NCBI GenBank assembly: GCA_021129775.1
Contig: JAJOKP010000072.1
Span: 1-49,742, forward strand
DNA length: 49,742 nt
DNA from: Clostridiales bacterium
Lineage (GTDB): Bacteria > Bacillota > Clostridia > Peptostreptococcales > NVVX01
Direction: 5' to 3'
Numbering within the stretch: the first letter of the stretch is position 1; every line of letters begins with the position of its first letter. This document shows positions 1 to 9,812 of this stretch, in pieces. The notes under the pieces are model-generated. The model was not told where the DNA came from, did no database searches, and worked only from the letters and a program-made list of their open reading frames with translations. The position numbers and the translations under genes are program-made.

Positions 1-1
1 A

Positions 2-268
2 GATTTTAAAAAGCACACAGGAGCTGGTACAGAATATTTTAAAAATCAATTGAAAGAAATTGAGAAGTTAATCGAAACAAACGAACTATCTGTGAGTAAT
101 AACATTAAGGTTGAAGTAGAAAAATTATCTTCTTATTATAGACATCAAATTGACTTGATGAAAGGGTATGAAAAAGATTTAAATAAGGTAATAGAATATA
201 CTAATGTATTACAAGATTGGATTAAAAAGATAGATAGATTTAGCGAAAGTATAGAGATATTAATATAA
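2..268 (+). CDS. hypothetical protein, 5' end outside the window
   Basis: Frame stays open from base 2 upstream of the listed TTG start, so the CDS probably begins before the window. Confidence 0.5.
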   Translation, partial: DFKKHTGAGTEYFKNQLKEIEKLIETNELSVSNNIKVEVEKLSSYYRHQIDLMKGYEKDLNKVIEYTNVLQDWIKKIDRFSESIEILI

Positions 269-299
269 TAAAATAGGGTCTAATGTGAATTAGAATGTA

Positions 300-453
300 G
301 TCAACATCGCCTAACAATATATTTACGTCCGCTTCGCACATCCCACCACCTAAGTCCGTCGGGACAGTATTCGCATTAGCCGCTCGTAAACTCGCAGGCG
401 TGAGAGATTCCCTCTAAAGTGCTAGGACGTCGGAAATATGGGACGTTGATGAC
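300..453. repeat. structured GC-richer palindromic element (attC-like or REP-like)
   Basis: Imperfect inverted ends GTCAACATCGCCTAACAATATATTTACGTCC / GGACGTCGGAAATATGGGACGTTGATGAC, with internal short dyads, in an otherwise AT-rich region. Confidence 0.45.
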
Positions 454-490
454 GGAATGGTTTTTGAGTTAATCTAGGGAATGGTGATCT

Positions 491-1027
491 TTGATTGAAA
501 GGAAGAAAATAGTGAGTGGACTTAGAATGATATTTGTATCTGATGATCTGAGGGTTTTTAAAATTTCTCAGCCCCAAAATAGTATATACAATCCTGTAAA
601 ACAACTGTCAAACGCAACTGTCTTAGAAGTTGGTTTTTATTACGAGACATACGAGAGAAAACCAGTTAAGCTTTTGAATGTCTTTTTCGACAGACTACAG
701 CTTAATTCAAATGGACAGTATTTGTTAACAGAAGACGAACTAGGTCGAAGAACAAGAAATTTCAACCTATTCGCATTCGATACTCCTGAAACTTTCAGCA
801 AAAGTGAAAGACAGATTCCAATACCTTCAACTTTAGAATTTCCAACATCAAGAGAAAAAGAAATCATAATCGAATACATGAAAGATAAATTGCCACAGTT
901 GTATCCAGAGGGTTGCTATGTTATAGAGAAAACTATACAAGGAATAAAAGAAAAAAATGAAAAGAACAAAAATTTTGTAAGAGAAGTAGCCAAGCGTAGA
1001 GCTTTAAGCAAAGGAAGAGGGATTTAA
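491..1027 (+). CDS. hypothetical protein (178 aa)
   Basis: Long ORF; family not recognised. Confidence 0.6.
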   Translation: MIERKKIVSGLRMIFVSDDLRVFKISQPQNSIYNPVKQLSNATVLEVGFYYETYERKPVKLLNVFFDRLQLNSNGQYLLTEDELGRRTRNFNLFAFDTPETFSKSERQIPIPSTLEFPTSREKEIIIEYMKDKLPQLYPEGCYVIEKTIQGIKEKNEKNKNFVREVAKRRALSKGRGI

Positions 1028-1163
1028 ATACCGCTGCTTAACAGCGTGTTCGTAAAATAGCGAGTAGCAGTAGGATTGCCACTTTACAAAAATGCAAAAC
1101 GTCAACTAGCATAAATCACCAGTTTAGATAGTAAAAATATTCTGTCATGAAGGGAGATTTTAC

Positions 1164-1692
1164 ATGAAGTATATAGCTTGTTTGATAATAAGTCTTGGTT
1201 TGATGACTATTGCGATTTCAGGATGCGATAGAAGTAATAGTAGTGTAGGTAGTTAATGATAGATTTGCAGTATATATTGGTGAACAGGAAACTTTATCTA
1301 GTGAATATATTCTAAGAGAGAAACCGATTTTTACAGATGAAGATATTAAGTCATATGAATGGGATATGCAAATCATTATATTTAAAAACGAGTATTTAGA
1401 TCAACTAGATGTATGTAATGTTGAGGATAAATATTATATTGGTGGTTCTAGGTTATTAGGTGCTCGTCCAAGGGATAAATTTTACGTTTATATTAATGAT
1501 GAACTAATTTATGATGGATTCTTTATGCAATCAATGGTCTCATCATTTTACCCAACAGGTGCAGTTGTATTTGATGTTATAAATGGAATACAAATAAAAT
1601 ATAACGATATAATAGATGGTAAAACAGAAGATTTGAGATATGATAGCAGAATTAAGGAGTTAATGAAGAAGAAGGGTTTGCTTCGAGATTAG
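1164..1692 (+). pseudogene. putative lipoprotein, frameshifted after the lipobox region
   Basis: ATG at 1164 gives MKYIACLIISLGLMTIAISGCDRSNSSVG then stop at 1254; the +1 frame continues VNDRFAVYIGEQETLSSEYILREK... into ORF 1366-1692. Confidence 0.6.
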
Positions 1693-1826
1693 TGGAATAG
1701 TCCGTGGTTTACATCAGTGAACAATATATTTCAAAACAGATTTAGAAGAATAATGTTGCCATTAAGAAAACCAAGGTTTGTAATCATCCTTGGTCTTTTT
1801 AATGACTATAATTATAATAAAGTGGG

Positions 1827-2807
1827 TTACTTAATATTAATAATTACAGTTCCCATTCCTGTCTCAATACGTATTTCAGATGTTGGGTTTTCTCCAATAT
1901 CGCCTTCTAAATCCCAATTATTCTTTTTAACGTTGTTTAGTGTAAAATCAATATCTGTAGTTCCCATGCCTGTATTAATTTTCAGTCTTGTGTTGGTATC
2001 TTGGGGTAAAGATAATTCGACAGTTCCCATACCTGTTTCTAATATCCAGTTTGCATTCTTAGCTATAGCTGAATTGACGTTTATTGTACCACTTCCAGAC
2101 TCTACATTTAAATCATTATGAATATGGTTTATGTCTATACTACCTAACCCTGTTTCAACTGACACGTTTCCATGTATATTATTTGCAGATACAGATCCAC
2201 TGCCAGTATTTATTGTAACATCTTATTGCACGTCATCAACTACAATGCTTCCAAGTCCAGTATTCAAGTTAATAGGACCTTTAATATTTTCAATTAATAT
2301 ATCTCCTAAACCAGTGTTTGAAATAAGTGTTGTTTCAAATGGAGTAACTATATCAAAACTTATACCTACACTGTGTTTTTCAGGCAAATTATACTTTTCA
2401 AGATTACCCAGTATTATTGTGCTTCCATTCACTTTAATTGGCGGATCTTCTAAGATTTTATTTAGTAGTTTTTTTGCTTCTTCTTCGTTTTCTGCTCCTA
2501 CATTAATAGTAATATTAAGATTCACTTCACTATCACTACTGCTTCTTACGGTTACTTCGCCCAAACCAGTGATAACTTCTAGTTCAACTAACTCATCCAC
2601 AGAAATTGTTTTCTCAAAAGATTCTTCTACTTGTACCTTGTTACCGAAAAATCCTTGCGCGTCGCTAATATTATTCAAGTTTATATTTATTTCATCGGGT
2701 AAATTAATAGCGGGAAAGTCAATGGTGGGTAAATCAATAGTACATGCAGATAACATAGTAACCAAAACAAGTAAAACTAAGATTTTAAAAATTCTAATTG
2801 ATTTCAT
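1827..2807 (-). pseudogene. DUF4097-like (beta-helical adhesin-like) lipoprotein with in-frame TAA
   Basis: ORFs 2223-2807 and 1827-2165 are in the same frame, separated by one TAA at 2223-2225; repeats of the type NTGLGxIxVxNI run through the stop. Signal peptide and lipobox LSACT. Confidence 0.7.
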
Positions 2808-2845
2808 TTATCTCACTCCCAATTTTTAATTTTGTGAAAACTGCA

Positions 2846-3613
2846 CTACAAGTTTAATTTTTTATCTATCAAAGCACCTGATAAAAAAGTCATAGCAACT
2901 ATTAGTATTATTCCTACCAAGTAACTAAAAAACATACCAGCTTCAGTTAGATTCTGTAACTGTATTGGCCCAGCTTGAAACGTCCAATTAAATATAGGGA
3001 TATTTGTCACAGCATCAATGAATATTAGCAAGACGCGAGCAAATAGGTCATAAAGAATATGAAGTGCTAAAAATACCAAGAAAGCTAGCGATTTTTTAAA
3101 CTTAACATTAGCAGCCAAAGTTTTGGTAAATAGTGCTGATATAAAAAGAATTAAAATATGTTTAAATAAACCTGTCATTTGTTCTAAGAGTTGAGAAATT
3201 AACCTGATTGGTGACAGCATGGAATAACTGGGGGTAAGGACTGTAAACATTATGCTCTGAACTAATACTAAGTGGATTGCAAATGATATTATAGCAAATA
3301 TTAAGACAGTCAGTAATTTAGATGCAATAAAAGCGAACCCACTTATTGATGTTGTAAAAGCGACTCTTCCTTCATGGCTAGAAAATTCGGACCACATTAT
3401 TTTATAAGTTGCGTAAAAGAAGTATATAACTAGCCCTACTATAGGTAGACCTCCTAAAAAAACAGTTGATATTAAAAGATTAAAACCATTTACTCTTCCA
3501 AATATATCACCTGTAAGTGCAATTCTCATCAAAACAAACATAAAAAACATCACTACTCCTAGAATTAGCAACTTTTGATTTGCCTTAAGTTCATACTTTA
3601 AAAGTTTAAGCAT
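2846..3613 (-). CDS. ABC transporter permease (ABC-2 type, multi-TM)
   Basis: Hydrophobic segments; directly downstream of and overlapping an ABC ATPase gene. Confidence 0.7.
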   Translation of the reverse strand: MLKLLKYELKANQKLLILGVVMFFMFVLMRIALTGDIFGRVNGFNLLISTVFLGGLPIVGLVIYFFYATYKIMWSEFSSHEGRVAFTTSISGFAFIASKLLTVLIFAIISFAIHLVLVQSIMFTVLTPSYSMLSPIRLISQLLEQMTGLFKHILILFISALFTKTLAANVKFKKSLAFLVFLALHILYDLFARVLLIFIDAVTNIPIFNWTFQAGPIQLQNLTEAGMFFSYLVGIILIVAMTFLSGALIDKKLNL

Positions 3614-4307
3614 TTTCAAACACCTCCACATACATTTTAACTATTGATTTATTGTTTTGTTCTCTTAGTTCTTCGATATTCTTCTTAAGTAAAACATGAC
3701 CTTTCGACAAGAAAATTAAATCTTCAAGCAAGTATTCAACATAGTTGACGTGATGTGTTGAAATAAGCATACAGCTGTCATCTCTTTGAGAATTAATTAT
3801 GGTTTCAATTAATTTTTCACGTGTCTTTATGTCTATTCCATCGAAGGGTTCGTCTAGTAAATAGAGCTTTGCATCTCTAGCTAATGTTAGAGCTAATTTA
3901 AGGCGGGCTTTCATTCCCTTTGACAATTTTTCAACAACATCATTATTGTTAAGATCCATAAATTCCATAGTTTCGCTCGCTTTTTGCATGTCAAAATCTT
4001 CGAAGAAATCGTGGTAGTACTCAATTGTCTCTCTAACAGTCATCCATGAATATAGGTCACTTCTATCTGGTAAATAAGCGACAATGCGCTTAGTCTTTGT
4101 TGAGGGTTTATGTCCATCAATTAGAACCTCTCTACTATAACTACTGATTAGTCCTGCCAATATTTTAAGTAAAGTTGTTTTTCCACTAGCATTTGGTCCT
4201 AATAACCCGTAAACCTTCCCTTTTTCTAAAGTCAAATTAATAGAATTGAGTGCATTTGTTGGTCCGAAGTTTTTTTGTAATTGTCTTATTGTCACGATGT
4301 TATCCAT
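3606..4307 (-). CDS. ABC transporter ATP-binding protein
   Basis: Walker A GPNASGKTT, signature LSKGMKARLKLA, Walker B KLYLLDEPFDGID. Confidence 0.93.
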   Translation of the reverse strand: MDNIVTIRQLQKNFGPTNALNSINLTLEKGKVYGLLGPNASGKTTLLKILAGLISSYSREVLIDGHKPSTKTKRIVAYLPDRSDLYSWMTVRETIEYYHDFFEDFDMQKASETMEFMDLNNNDVVEKLSKGMKARLKLALTLARDAKLYLLDEPFDGIDIKTREKLIETIINSQRDDSCMLISTHHVNYVEYLLEDLIFLSKGHVLLKKNIEELREQNNKSIVKMYVEVFENA

Positions 4308-4672
4308 TTTCCATTTCCCCCTTCAAGAATTTTTCTAATTCTTCAATCATTTGCTTATTACCGTATCCTAACACCCTTAAATCATTAACAAAAGTTGAAA
4401 TCTTGAATGAAATCCTTTCTTCTCTGATTCGTGAAATCATCTCCTCACTCTCTGTAATAAAAGAGCCAACTCCTTTTTTTGAAAAAATAATTCCATCTTT
4501 TTCTAAAAGTTGATAAGTTTTTGCTATTGTATTATGATTGACACGTAATTTTTGTGCTATATCCCTAAACTGATTCTAGCTTATCTGCTCTTTTATATTC
4601 TCCTGTAGCTATTTCTAATTTAACATGATCTATAATTTGCAGATAGATGGGCATGTTATCTTTAAATTTCAC
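4300..4672 (-). pseudogene. GntR-family (YtrA-type) regulator, frameshifted
   Basis: Reverse strand reads MKFKDNMPIYLQIIDHVKLEIATGEYKRADKLESV then TAG; in the next frame RDIAQKLRVNHNTIAKTYQLLEKDGIIFSKKGVGSFI... overlaps the ATPase start (ATGGATAA). Confidence 0.75.
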
Positions 4673-4994
4673 AGTATCGCTTCCCCGTGTACTATGTATG
4701 AAGACAAATTAGTATGTCTTAACACAGTTAATTTTTAGTTCTTTCTCATGTGCATAAATTCAGTTGACTAATATTTTCAGAAGTTTAGCAAACTATACTT
4801 GCTATTTTGTTCTACAAAGTAGGAGTGCTTAGAACTAATAATTACCTTATGACATTCAGTACTACACATATAGCACACCACTATCTGTATGATGTTAAGT
4901 CAGTAAATAGAATTTTAAGCGACTTTGCACAAGATATCTTTATTTGCTATAATAATGTTAGTGCAAGTAAAAGGAGATTAGATGGCTTACCTGG

Positions 4995-5810
4995 GTGAAA
5001 GGAGTTCAAATGAAAAATTATAAAAGAATCTTCGATTCAAACCATGGGGATAAACCTAGAGATATTTTTAAGGATAATTCTCTTGAAACTTTGTCAGGCA
5101 TTCATCCTGCCCCACAAGGGAGACAGGTTTTCTGCCTACGTCGTTACAAAATAGACATTGTAAAAAAAGTAAATGAAGAACTCGCTTTATTTGAGTGCAA
5201 CAAGCGCTACAAAACAGGCGATGTTAGGAAAGTAAGTGTTAAGGTTTACAGACTAATCAAAAACTAGCCATTTGAGAGTATATTGGACCTATGTGAGGAA
5301 CTTTTAGAGGAGCGGTCATGGGCTATGGCTGTGATAGCATATGATATAGCTTTTAGAGAAAGAAAGAATTACACAAGAGAAACTTTCAATAGATTTGAAA
5401 AGTGGCTAATTAAGTACGTGAGAGATTGGGGAGATTGTGATGATTTTTGTACTCACGCATTCGGCGCGCTCTTAGCACAGTATAATGACTTGTTTGTGAA
5501 AGTACGTAAATGGTGCGACAGACCTGAATTTTGGGTAAGAAGAGCTGCAGGAGTTATCTTAATATATCCAATGGCTAAAAACGTGTATGGAGAAATAGAT
5601 CCGCTTAAAATTACTAATGCTCTTATGAATGATGAACATTATTTAGTGTTGAAAGGCTATGGGTGGATGTTAAAAGTGTACGGATATAGAGAGCCTAAGA
5701 AATTAGAAAAATACTTATTTGAGAATGTACAAACTATGCCAAGAGTTTCGTTCAGATACGCTATTGAGAAATTGGATGTTGATACAAAGAAAAGCTTGAT
5801 GAAAAAGTAA
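4995..5810 (+). pseudogene. DNA alkylation repair (AlkD-like HEAT-repeat) gene with in-frame TAG
   Basis: ORFs 4995-5267 and 5283-5810 are in the same frame with TAG at 5265-5267; RSWAMAVIAYDIAFR, FWVRRAAGVILIYP and DEHYLVLKGYGWMLK resemble AlkD-type proteins. Confidence 0.65.
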
Positions 5811-5839
5811 ATTATGAAAAATAAGCAAAATTAAAGAAT

Positions 5840-6180
5840 CCAAACTAGGATACAGAGCAATGGACATTTCTCAACTACTTGAAAATATCGTTTATTTAGA
5901 ACTTAAAAGGTGAGGTTACACTGTATACGTCGGAAAAGAAGGTGAGAGAGAAATTGATTTTGTCGGTGTAAAACGTGAAGATAAGATTTACATATAAGTA
6001 AGTTATTTGCTTTCAAGTGATAAAACGATAGACTGCGAATACAAACCGCTCTTAAATATTCGCGATAATTTTAGGAAGTACGTAGTATCATTGGATAAAA
6101 TGCAATCGGACAACTATCAGGGGATTAAGTGGGTCAATGTGATAGAGTTTTTAAAGTCAGATAATTGGACAGAGCTCTAA
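5840..6180 (+). pseudogene. C-terminal fragment of a DUF4143-type AAA ATPase
   Basis: Reads GYRAMDISQLLENIVYLELKR*GYTVYVGKEGEREIDFVGVKREDKIYI*VSYLLSSDKTID... with TGA 5911-5913 and TAA 5995-5997; typical DUF4143 C-terminus, no N-terminal part. Confidence 0.7.
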
Positions 6181-6328
6181 AGAAAGGCTGTGACCTAGTC
6201 AAAAGTTTTATGAAAAAGCAATTTATCATAACTGTATTATACAAGCGAGATTGCGAGCCGAACGGCCCTCGCCTGCAAAAGTGCATTAAATTTTTTAACA
6301 CTATGTGTCGAAAAACAGGAGGAATATT

Positions 6329-7120
6329 ATGTATAAACTACTAGCCCTAGATGTTGATGGTACGCTGCTTAATAGTCGAGGAGAAGTAAGTGAGAAGACG
6401 ATAGAAAAAATCAGAGAAATTGTAAATAAAGGAATATTAGTTCTTATTTCTACTGGAAGACCTACTCAGGGAACAGTGGAACTTTTTGAAAAACTAGAAT
6501 TAAAAATGCCAGTAATCGCGTATAATGGCGCAAAGATAGTAAATCTGAATACGGGTGAAATATTACTTGAACAGAACCTAAGAGGCGTAGACGTTAAGAA
6601 AATAGTTGAAATTGGTGAAGAACTTAAAACGACAATAATCATTTGGTCTAAAAATCAGTTGTATTCAAATATAATGAATGATAACGTAACTGCGTATAAA
6701 AAATTGTCGGGGGTAGAGCCAATAATAATTGATAATTATGAAGATATTATTCGACAAGGAGCAACAAAAGTGTTATGGATAGATGAAGTAGAAGTAATAG
6801 CAGAATTTCAAAAACTTCTTGATACAAAACTTGATGCTGATGTGAATTATTGTACTTCCAAGCCTTATTACTTAGAATTTATTGATGAAAGCGTCTCAAA
6901 AGGCAGGGCACTAAGCATTCTTTGTGATAGATATAAAATAAAAAGAGAAGAAATTATTGCTATTGGTGACGGGCAAAATGATATAACAATGCTTGAATTT
7001 GCAGGGGTTGGTATTGCAATGGGCAATTCTTCGCAAGAAGTTAAAGACAAAGCTGACTATGTGACTGCCTCAAATGACGAAGAGGGAATAGCATTGGCTA
7101 TTGACAAATATTTTAGATGA
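6329..7120 (+). CDS. Cof-type HAD-IIB family hydrolase
   Basis: MYKLLALDVDGTLLNS motif I, STGRP, IAIGDGQNDITML motif; paralog at 29151-29942. Confidence 0.9.
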   Translation: MYKLLALDVDGTLLNSRGEVSEKTIEKIREIVNKGILVLISTGRPTQGTVELFEKLELKMPVIAYNGAKIVNLNTGEILLEQNLRGVDVKKIVEIGEELKTTIIIWSKNQLYSNIMNDNVTAYKKLSGVEPIIIDNYEDIIRQGATKVLWIDEVEVIAEFQKLLDTKLDADVNYCTSKPYYLEFIDESVSKGRALSILCDRYKIKREEIIAIGDGQNDITMLEFAGVGIAMGNSSQEVKDKADYVTASNDEEGIALAIDKYFR

Positions 7121-7146
7121 TTTTAATACTCTTGAAGCTTTTAGGG

Positions 7147-7350
7147 TGTGTAAGGCAGGATTTTATAAAACTATTAGAAAACAAAAACTATTCATTGTTA
7201 TGGTTAGGACAGAGTGTATCTGATCTAGTATTAAGTATCAACTACATTGGACTAATTATGACAAGCGAGATGAAGCTAGGATTAGAGTATATCAACAAGC
7301 ACGAAATTGTAAAGTTTGTAATTATGTTTTTTGCAATATCAGCGAGGTAA
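7147..7350 (+). pseudogene. possible N-terminal fragment of an MFS-like transporter
   Basis: DFIKLLENKNYSLLWLGQSVSDL resembles an MFS N-terminus; no transporter body follows. Confidence 0.3.
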
Positions 7351-7555
7351 GAGTTCTTGTTTCAGAAAAAACAAGCTTTTGGATGAAAGTTTTTTGGAAA
7401 ATGGATGGATTTTCGCAGAGAGAGTTAGAGTAATGAGGTTTGATTTAGAGGATGATTCTCTTGGAACTTTGTCAGGTATTTATCCTGCGGGATAGGTCTT
7501 GTATTCTAGCGTCTGCATAGCAAAATAGAAACAAGAAAATTTGCAAGCGTTGAGT

Positions 7556-7923
7556 AAAACATCAAACAGAATTTTTTAACAAAAATATCTAACTTGTATA
7601 ATGAACCAAGAAATTTATTCAGGTTAGAGCTAAGGGCACCACTGTGTACAATTCAATAATTGAAGCGATTGCTCTCGGGAATACAAAATTGAATGAAATT
7701 AGTGGGAAAACAGGTGAAAGTAAAGATAAAGTCCATAATTATATTATGAGTTTAATTGATTGCATATTATCGAAAAAACATACCCAATTACTGAAAAAAG
7801 CAGTTCGCGAAAGACATTATATAAGTTGCGCGATAACTTATTTAAGTTTTGGTATAGGTTTGTAGTTTCTAATGTAAGTAGTATTGAAAGCGGAATGAGT
7901 GATATTGTTTATAACAAAAATTG
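7556..7923 (+). pseudogene. fragment of a DUF234-type AAA ATPase, diverged copy of 30153-31559
   Basis: DNA and protein similarity to 30795-31152 (YNSIIEAIALGNTKLNEISGKTGESKDKVHNYIM), with frameshifts. Confidence 0.75.
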
Positions 7924-8115
7924 AACTCTGCAACAAGAGGATAGAAACAGATCTATGATTAACTTGTGATAATGTCAGTCAATGCTGTCAGTCGCAAAAA
8001 AACATTAAAGCATCTTTGTAGGATGCTTTGATGCTAAAGGGAACATACTTCAATTAAGTAACAAGCATGCTGTCAATGCTAGCAAAACAATTTTTTAACC
8101 ACAGGGTGACAAAAC

Positions 8116-8924
8116 TCAATATGTGATAAAACGAACAAGTTGCGCGACTAAATATCTGACAGTAAAGTCTGAATCAGGTGCTTTTTCAAAAATATATGTT
8201 TTCATTGCTTCGGGGTCACTTATAACTTGTCTTACGAACTCCCCAGTACCACTTTGTGTATAAAATCCTACGCTAGCATGAATCGTTCCGCCTAAGGCTA
8301 CTCTAGCTCTAGCATATCCCCCAAAAGCAAGTTCTCGTGCAAAAGCAGCCCCCCAATTGAAATATAATTAGACATAGCTAATCCTCCAAACGCAAAAAAT
8401 CCCCCAATGGTAGCCCCCCCAATTGCAGCAATCAGCGAAAGAGCTACTCCACCCATACCTAGCAATATAGCAAAACTTATGCCACCAAGAGATATAAGTC
8501 CAAACGATATTCCTCCTACACTTATAACACCGATTGAAATGCTACCAACAGCAATAATCCCTTTGGCGACACCATACGGCTTATTATTTACATGTACCAA
8601 GGGGAACCCCATAAATTCTTTTTTAGACTTATACTCGATATATCGGTGCTTGCCATCGACAACTCGAATTAAGGGCATTCCTAAGAATGTGGTCTCCGAA
8701 ACATATGCGTATTTTGAAAAGAGATCAACACCCATATTTTCAGCAAATTCTACTGCTACATCACCTGGGTTTCCCAGTAGTTTGTATGGATCTGTTTCAC
8801 GTAACTTGATTGATTTTTCGTGAAGAATTATATTCAAATCTTCTCGAATTCTTGTTTTGTACTCGCTACTACAGTTTATTCTTTTTAGAACCTTATTAAT
8901 ATACTTACTATAACTTCTGTTCAT
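8116..8924 (-). pseudogene. DUF1700-like membrane protein, frameshifted in a G6 tract
   Basis: ORF 8298-8945; past the C6 tract (+ strand) the other frame continues AAFARELAFGGYARARVALGGTIHASVGFYTQSGTGEFVRQVISDPEAMKTYIFEKAP... to a stop at 8116. Confidence 0.6.
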
Positions 8925-9270
8925 AACTACCTCCTTCAATTCCAAGTAATTTGTTTGTTATATTTACAAAATTAGTCCATTCTTCTAGATAGTCACTAAC
9001 CTGACTTCTTCCCTCCCTCGTAATCTTATAGTACTTTCTGGCGATCTTCCTTTTTCCTTCTTCATGAAACATATAGCTTTCTATAAGACCACTATCCTCA
9101 AGTCTATATAATACTGGGTATAATGATCCTTCCTTAAGACTATAAAATCCATTGCTTTTTTTCTCAAGTTCTTGAATAATTTCGTATCCATACATTTCTT
9201 TTTTGTGTATTAAGCTTAATATAATGATCTCTAATGTTCCTTTTTTAAGTTGTTTTCTGATTTTTTCCAA
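8908..9270 (-). CDS. PadR-family transcriptional regulator
   Basis: KKGTLEIIILSLIHKKEMYGYEIIQELEKKSNGFYSLKEGSLYPVLYRLEDSGLIES. Confidence 0.92.
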   Translation of the reverse strand: MEKIRKQLKKGTLEIIILSLIHKKEMYGYEIIQELEKKSNGFYSLKEGSLYPVLYRLEDSGLIESYMFHEEGKRKIARKYYKITREGRSQVSDYLEEWTNFVNITNKLLGIEGGSYEQKL

Positions 9271-9382
9271 TAATTGTTTTCACCTCCTCATCAATACTTA
9301 GTACCACTAATTACATAGTATCACAAGTCAATTAGGACATCAAGGTTAAATGACAACAGAGATCAAAATATATTGCATAAGA

Positions 9383-9624
9383 GTTACTGTTCAGAGGCGA
9401 AATACGAGTCGAACGGGCTGAGTGAACGCCCTGAGTGAACGCCCGTCAGCATGTCACCCTGAGTGAACCCGTTCGATTCCGCTATGCTACACTCAGGGTA
9501 AACTCCGTGAGTCGAATGGGTCTCGAAAATAAGGTTTGGCAAAGGGGCAGACCCATTCGACTCGCAAAAGCTGGTCTCAGGGTGATACTGGGGGGGGATT
9601 AAACATTTAGCTCTGAACAGTGAC
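9383..9624. repeat. MITE-like / palindromic repeat element, copy 1
   Basis: Ends GTTACTGTTCAGAG / CTCTGAACAGTGAC form a near-perfect terminal inverted repeat; internal palindromes of the CACCCTGAGTGAAC...CAGGGTGA type; related to 22994-23200. ORF 9384-9677 (-) is probably spurious. Confidence 0.7.
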
Positions 9625-9729
9625 CAATACAGTATAAGCAAGCGATTTATGGAGTGATTTTGAGTTGACAAATACAAAAGAAAATAATTAGAGAATAAGG
9701 AGTCAGCAAATCAAACTGCAGAAATAAGA

Positions 9730-9785
9730 TGTATCAAAAAAATGTTCTGTTTTACCTTGACATGTGATACACTGTAGAAGAACAT
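9730..9785 (+). promoter_or_regulatory. BREX leader/promoter region with two interleaved dyads
   Basis: TGTATCA(9730)-ATGTTCT(9742)-TGATACA(9765)-AGAACAT(9779) in A-B-A'-B' order, with TTGACA at 9757-9762, just upstream of brxA. Confidence 0.4.
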
Positions 9786-9812
9786 ACTGGATCTATTTTA
9801 GGAGCGTGACGA

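Noticed and set aside
300-453. Integron attC site as a firm call
   Set aside because: The left edge resembles an attC core but the right edge does not match GTTRRRY, no integrase is present, and no second copy was found in the window; kept only as a structured element.
2131-2829. 232-aa plus-strand ORF
   Set aside because: Antisense to the DUF4097-like lipoprotein gene; it exists because of the regular repeat codons on the other strand. 1717-2121 is similar.
8407-8823. 138-aa plus-strand ORF
   Set aside because: Antisense to the DUF1700-like gene; Pro/Ile-rich composition reflects the Gly-rich repeats of the opposite strand.
9384-9677. ORF on the minus strand, 97 aa, just upstream of BREX
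   Set aside because: It lies almost entirely within the palindromic repeat element; its composition follows the repeat and it has no recognisable family.
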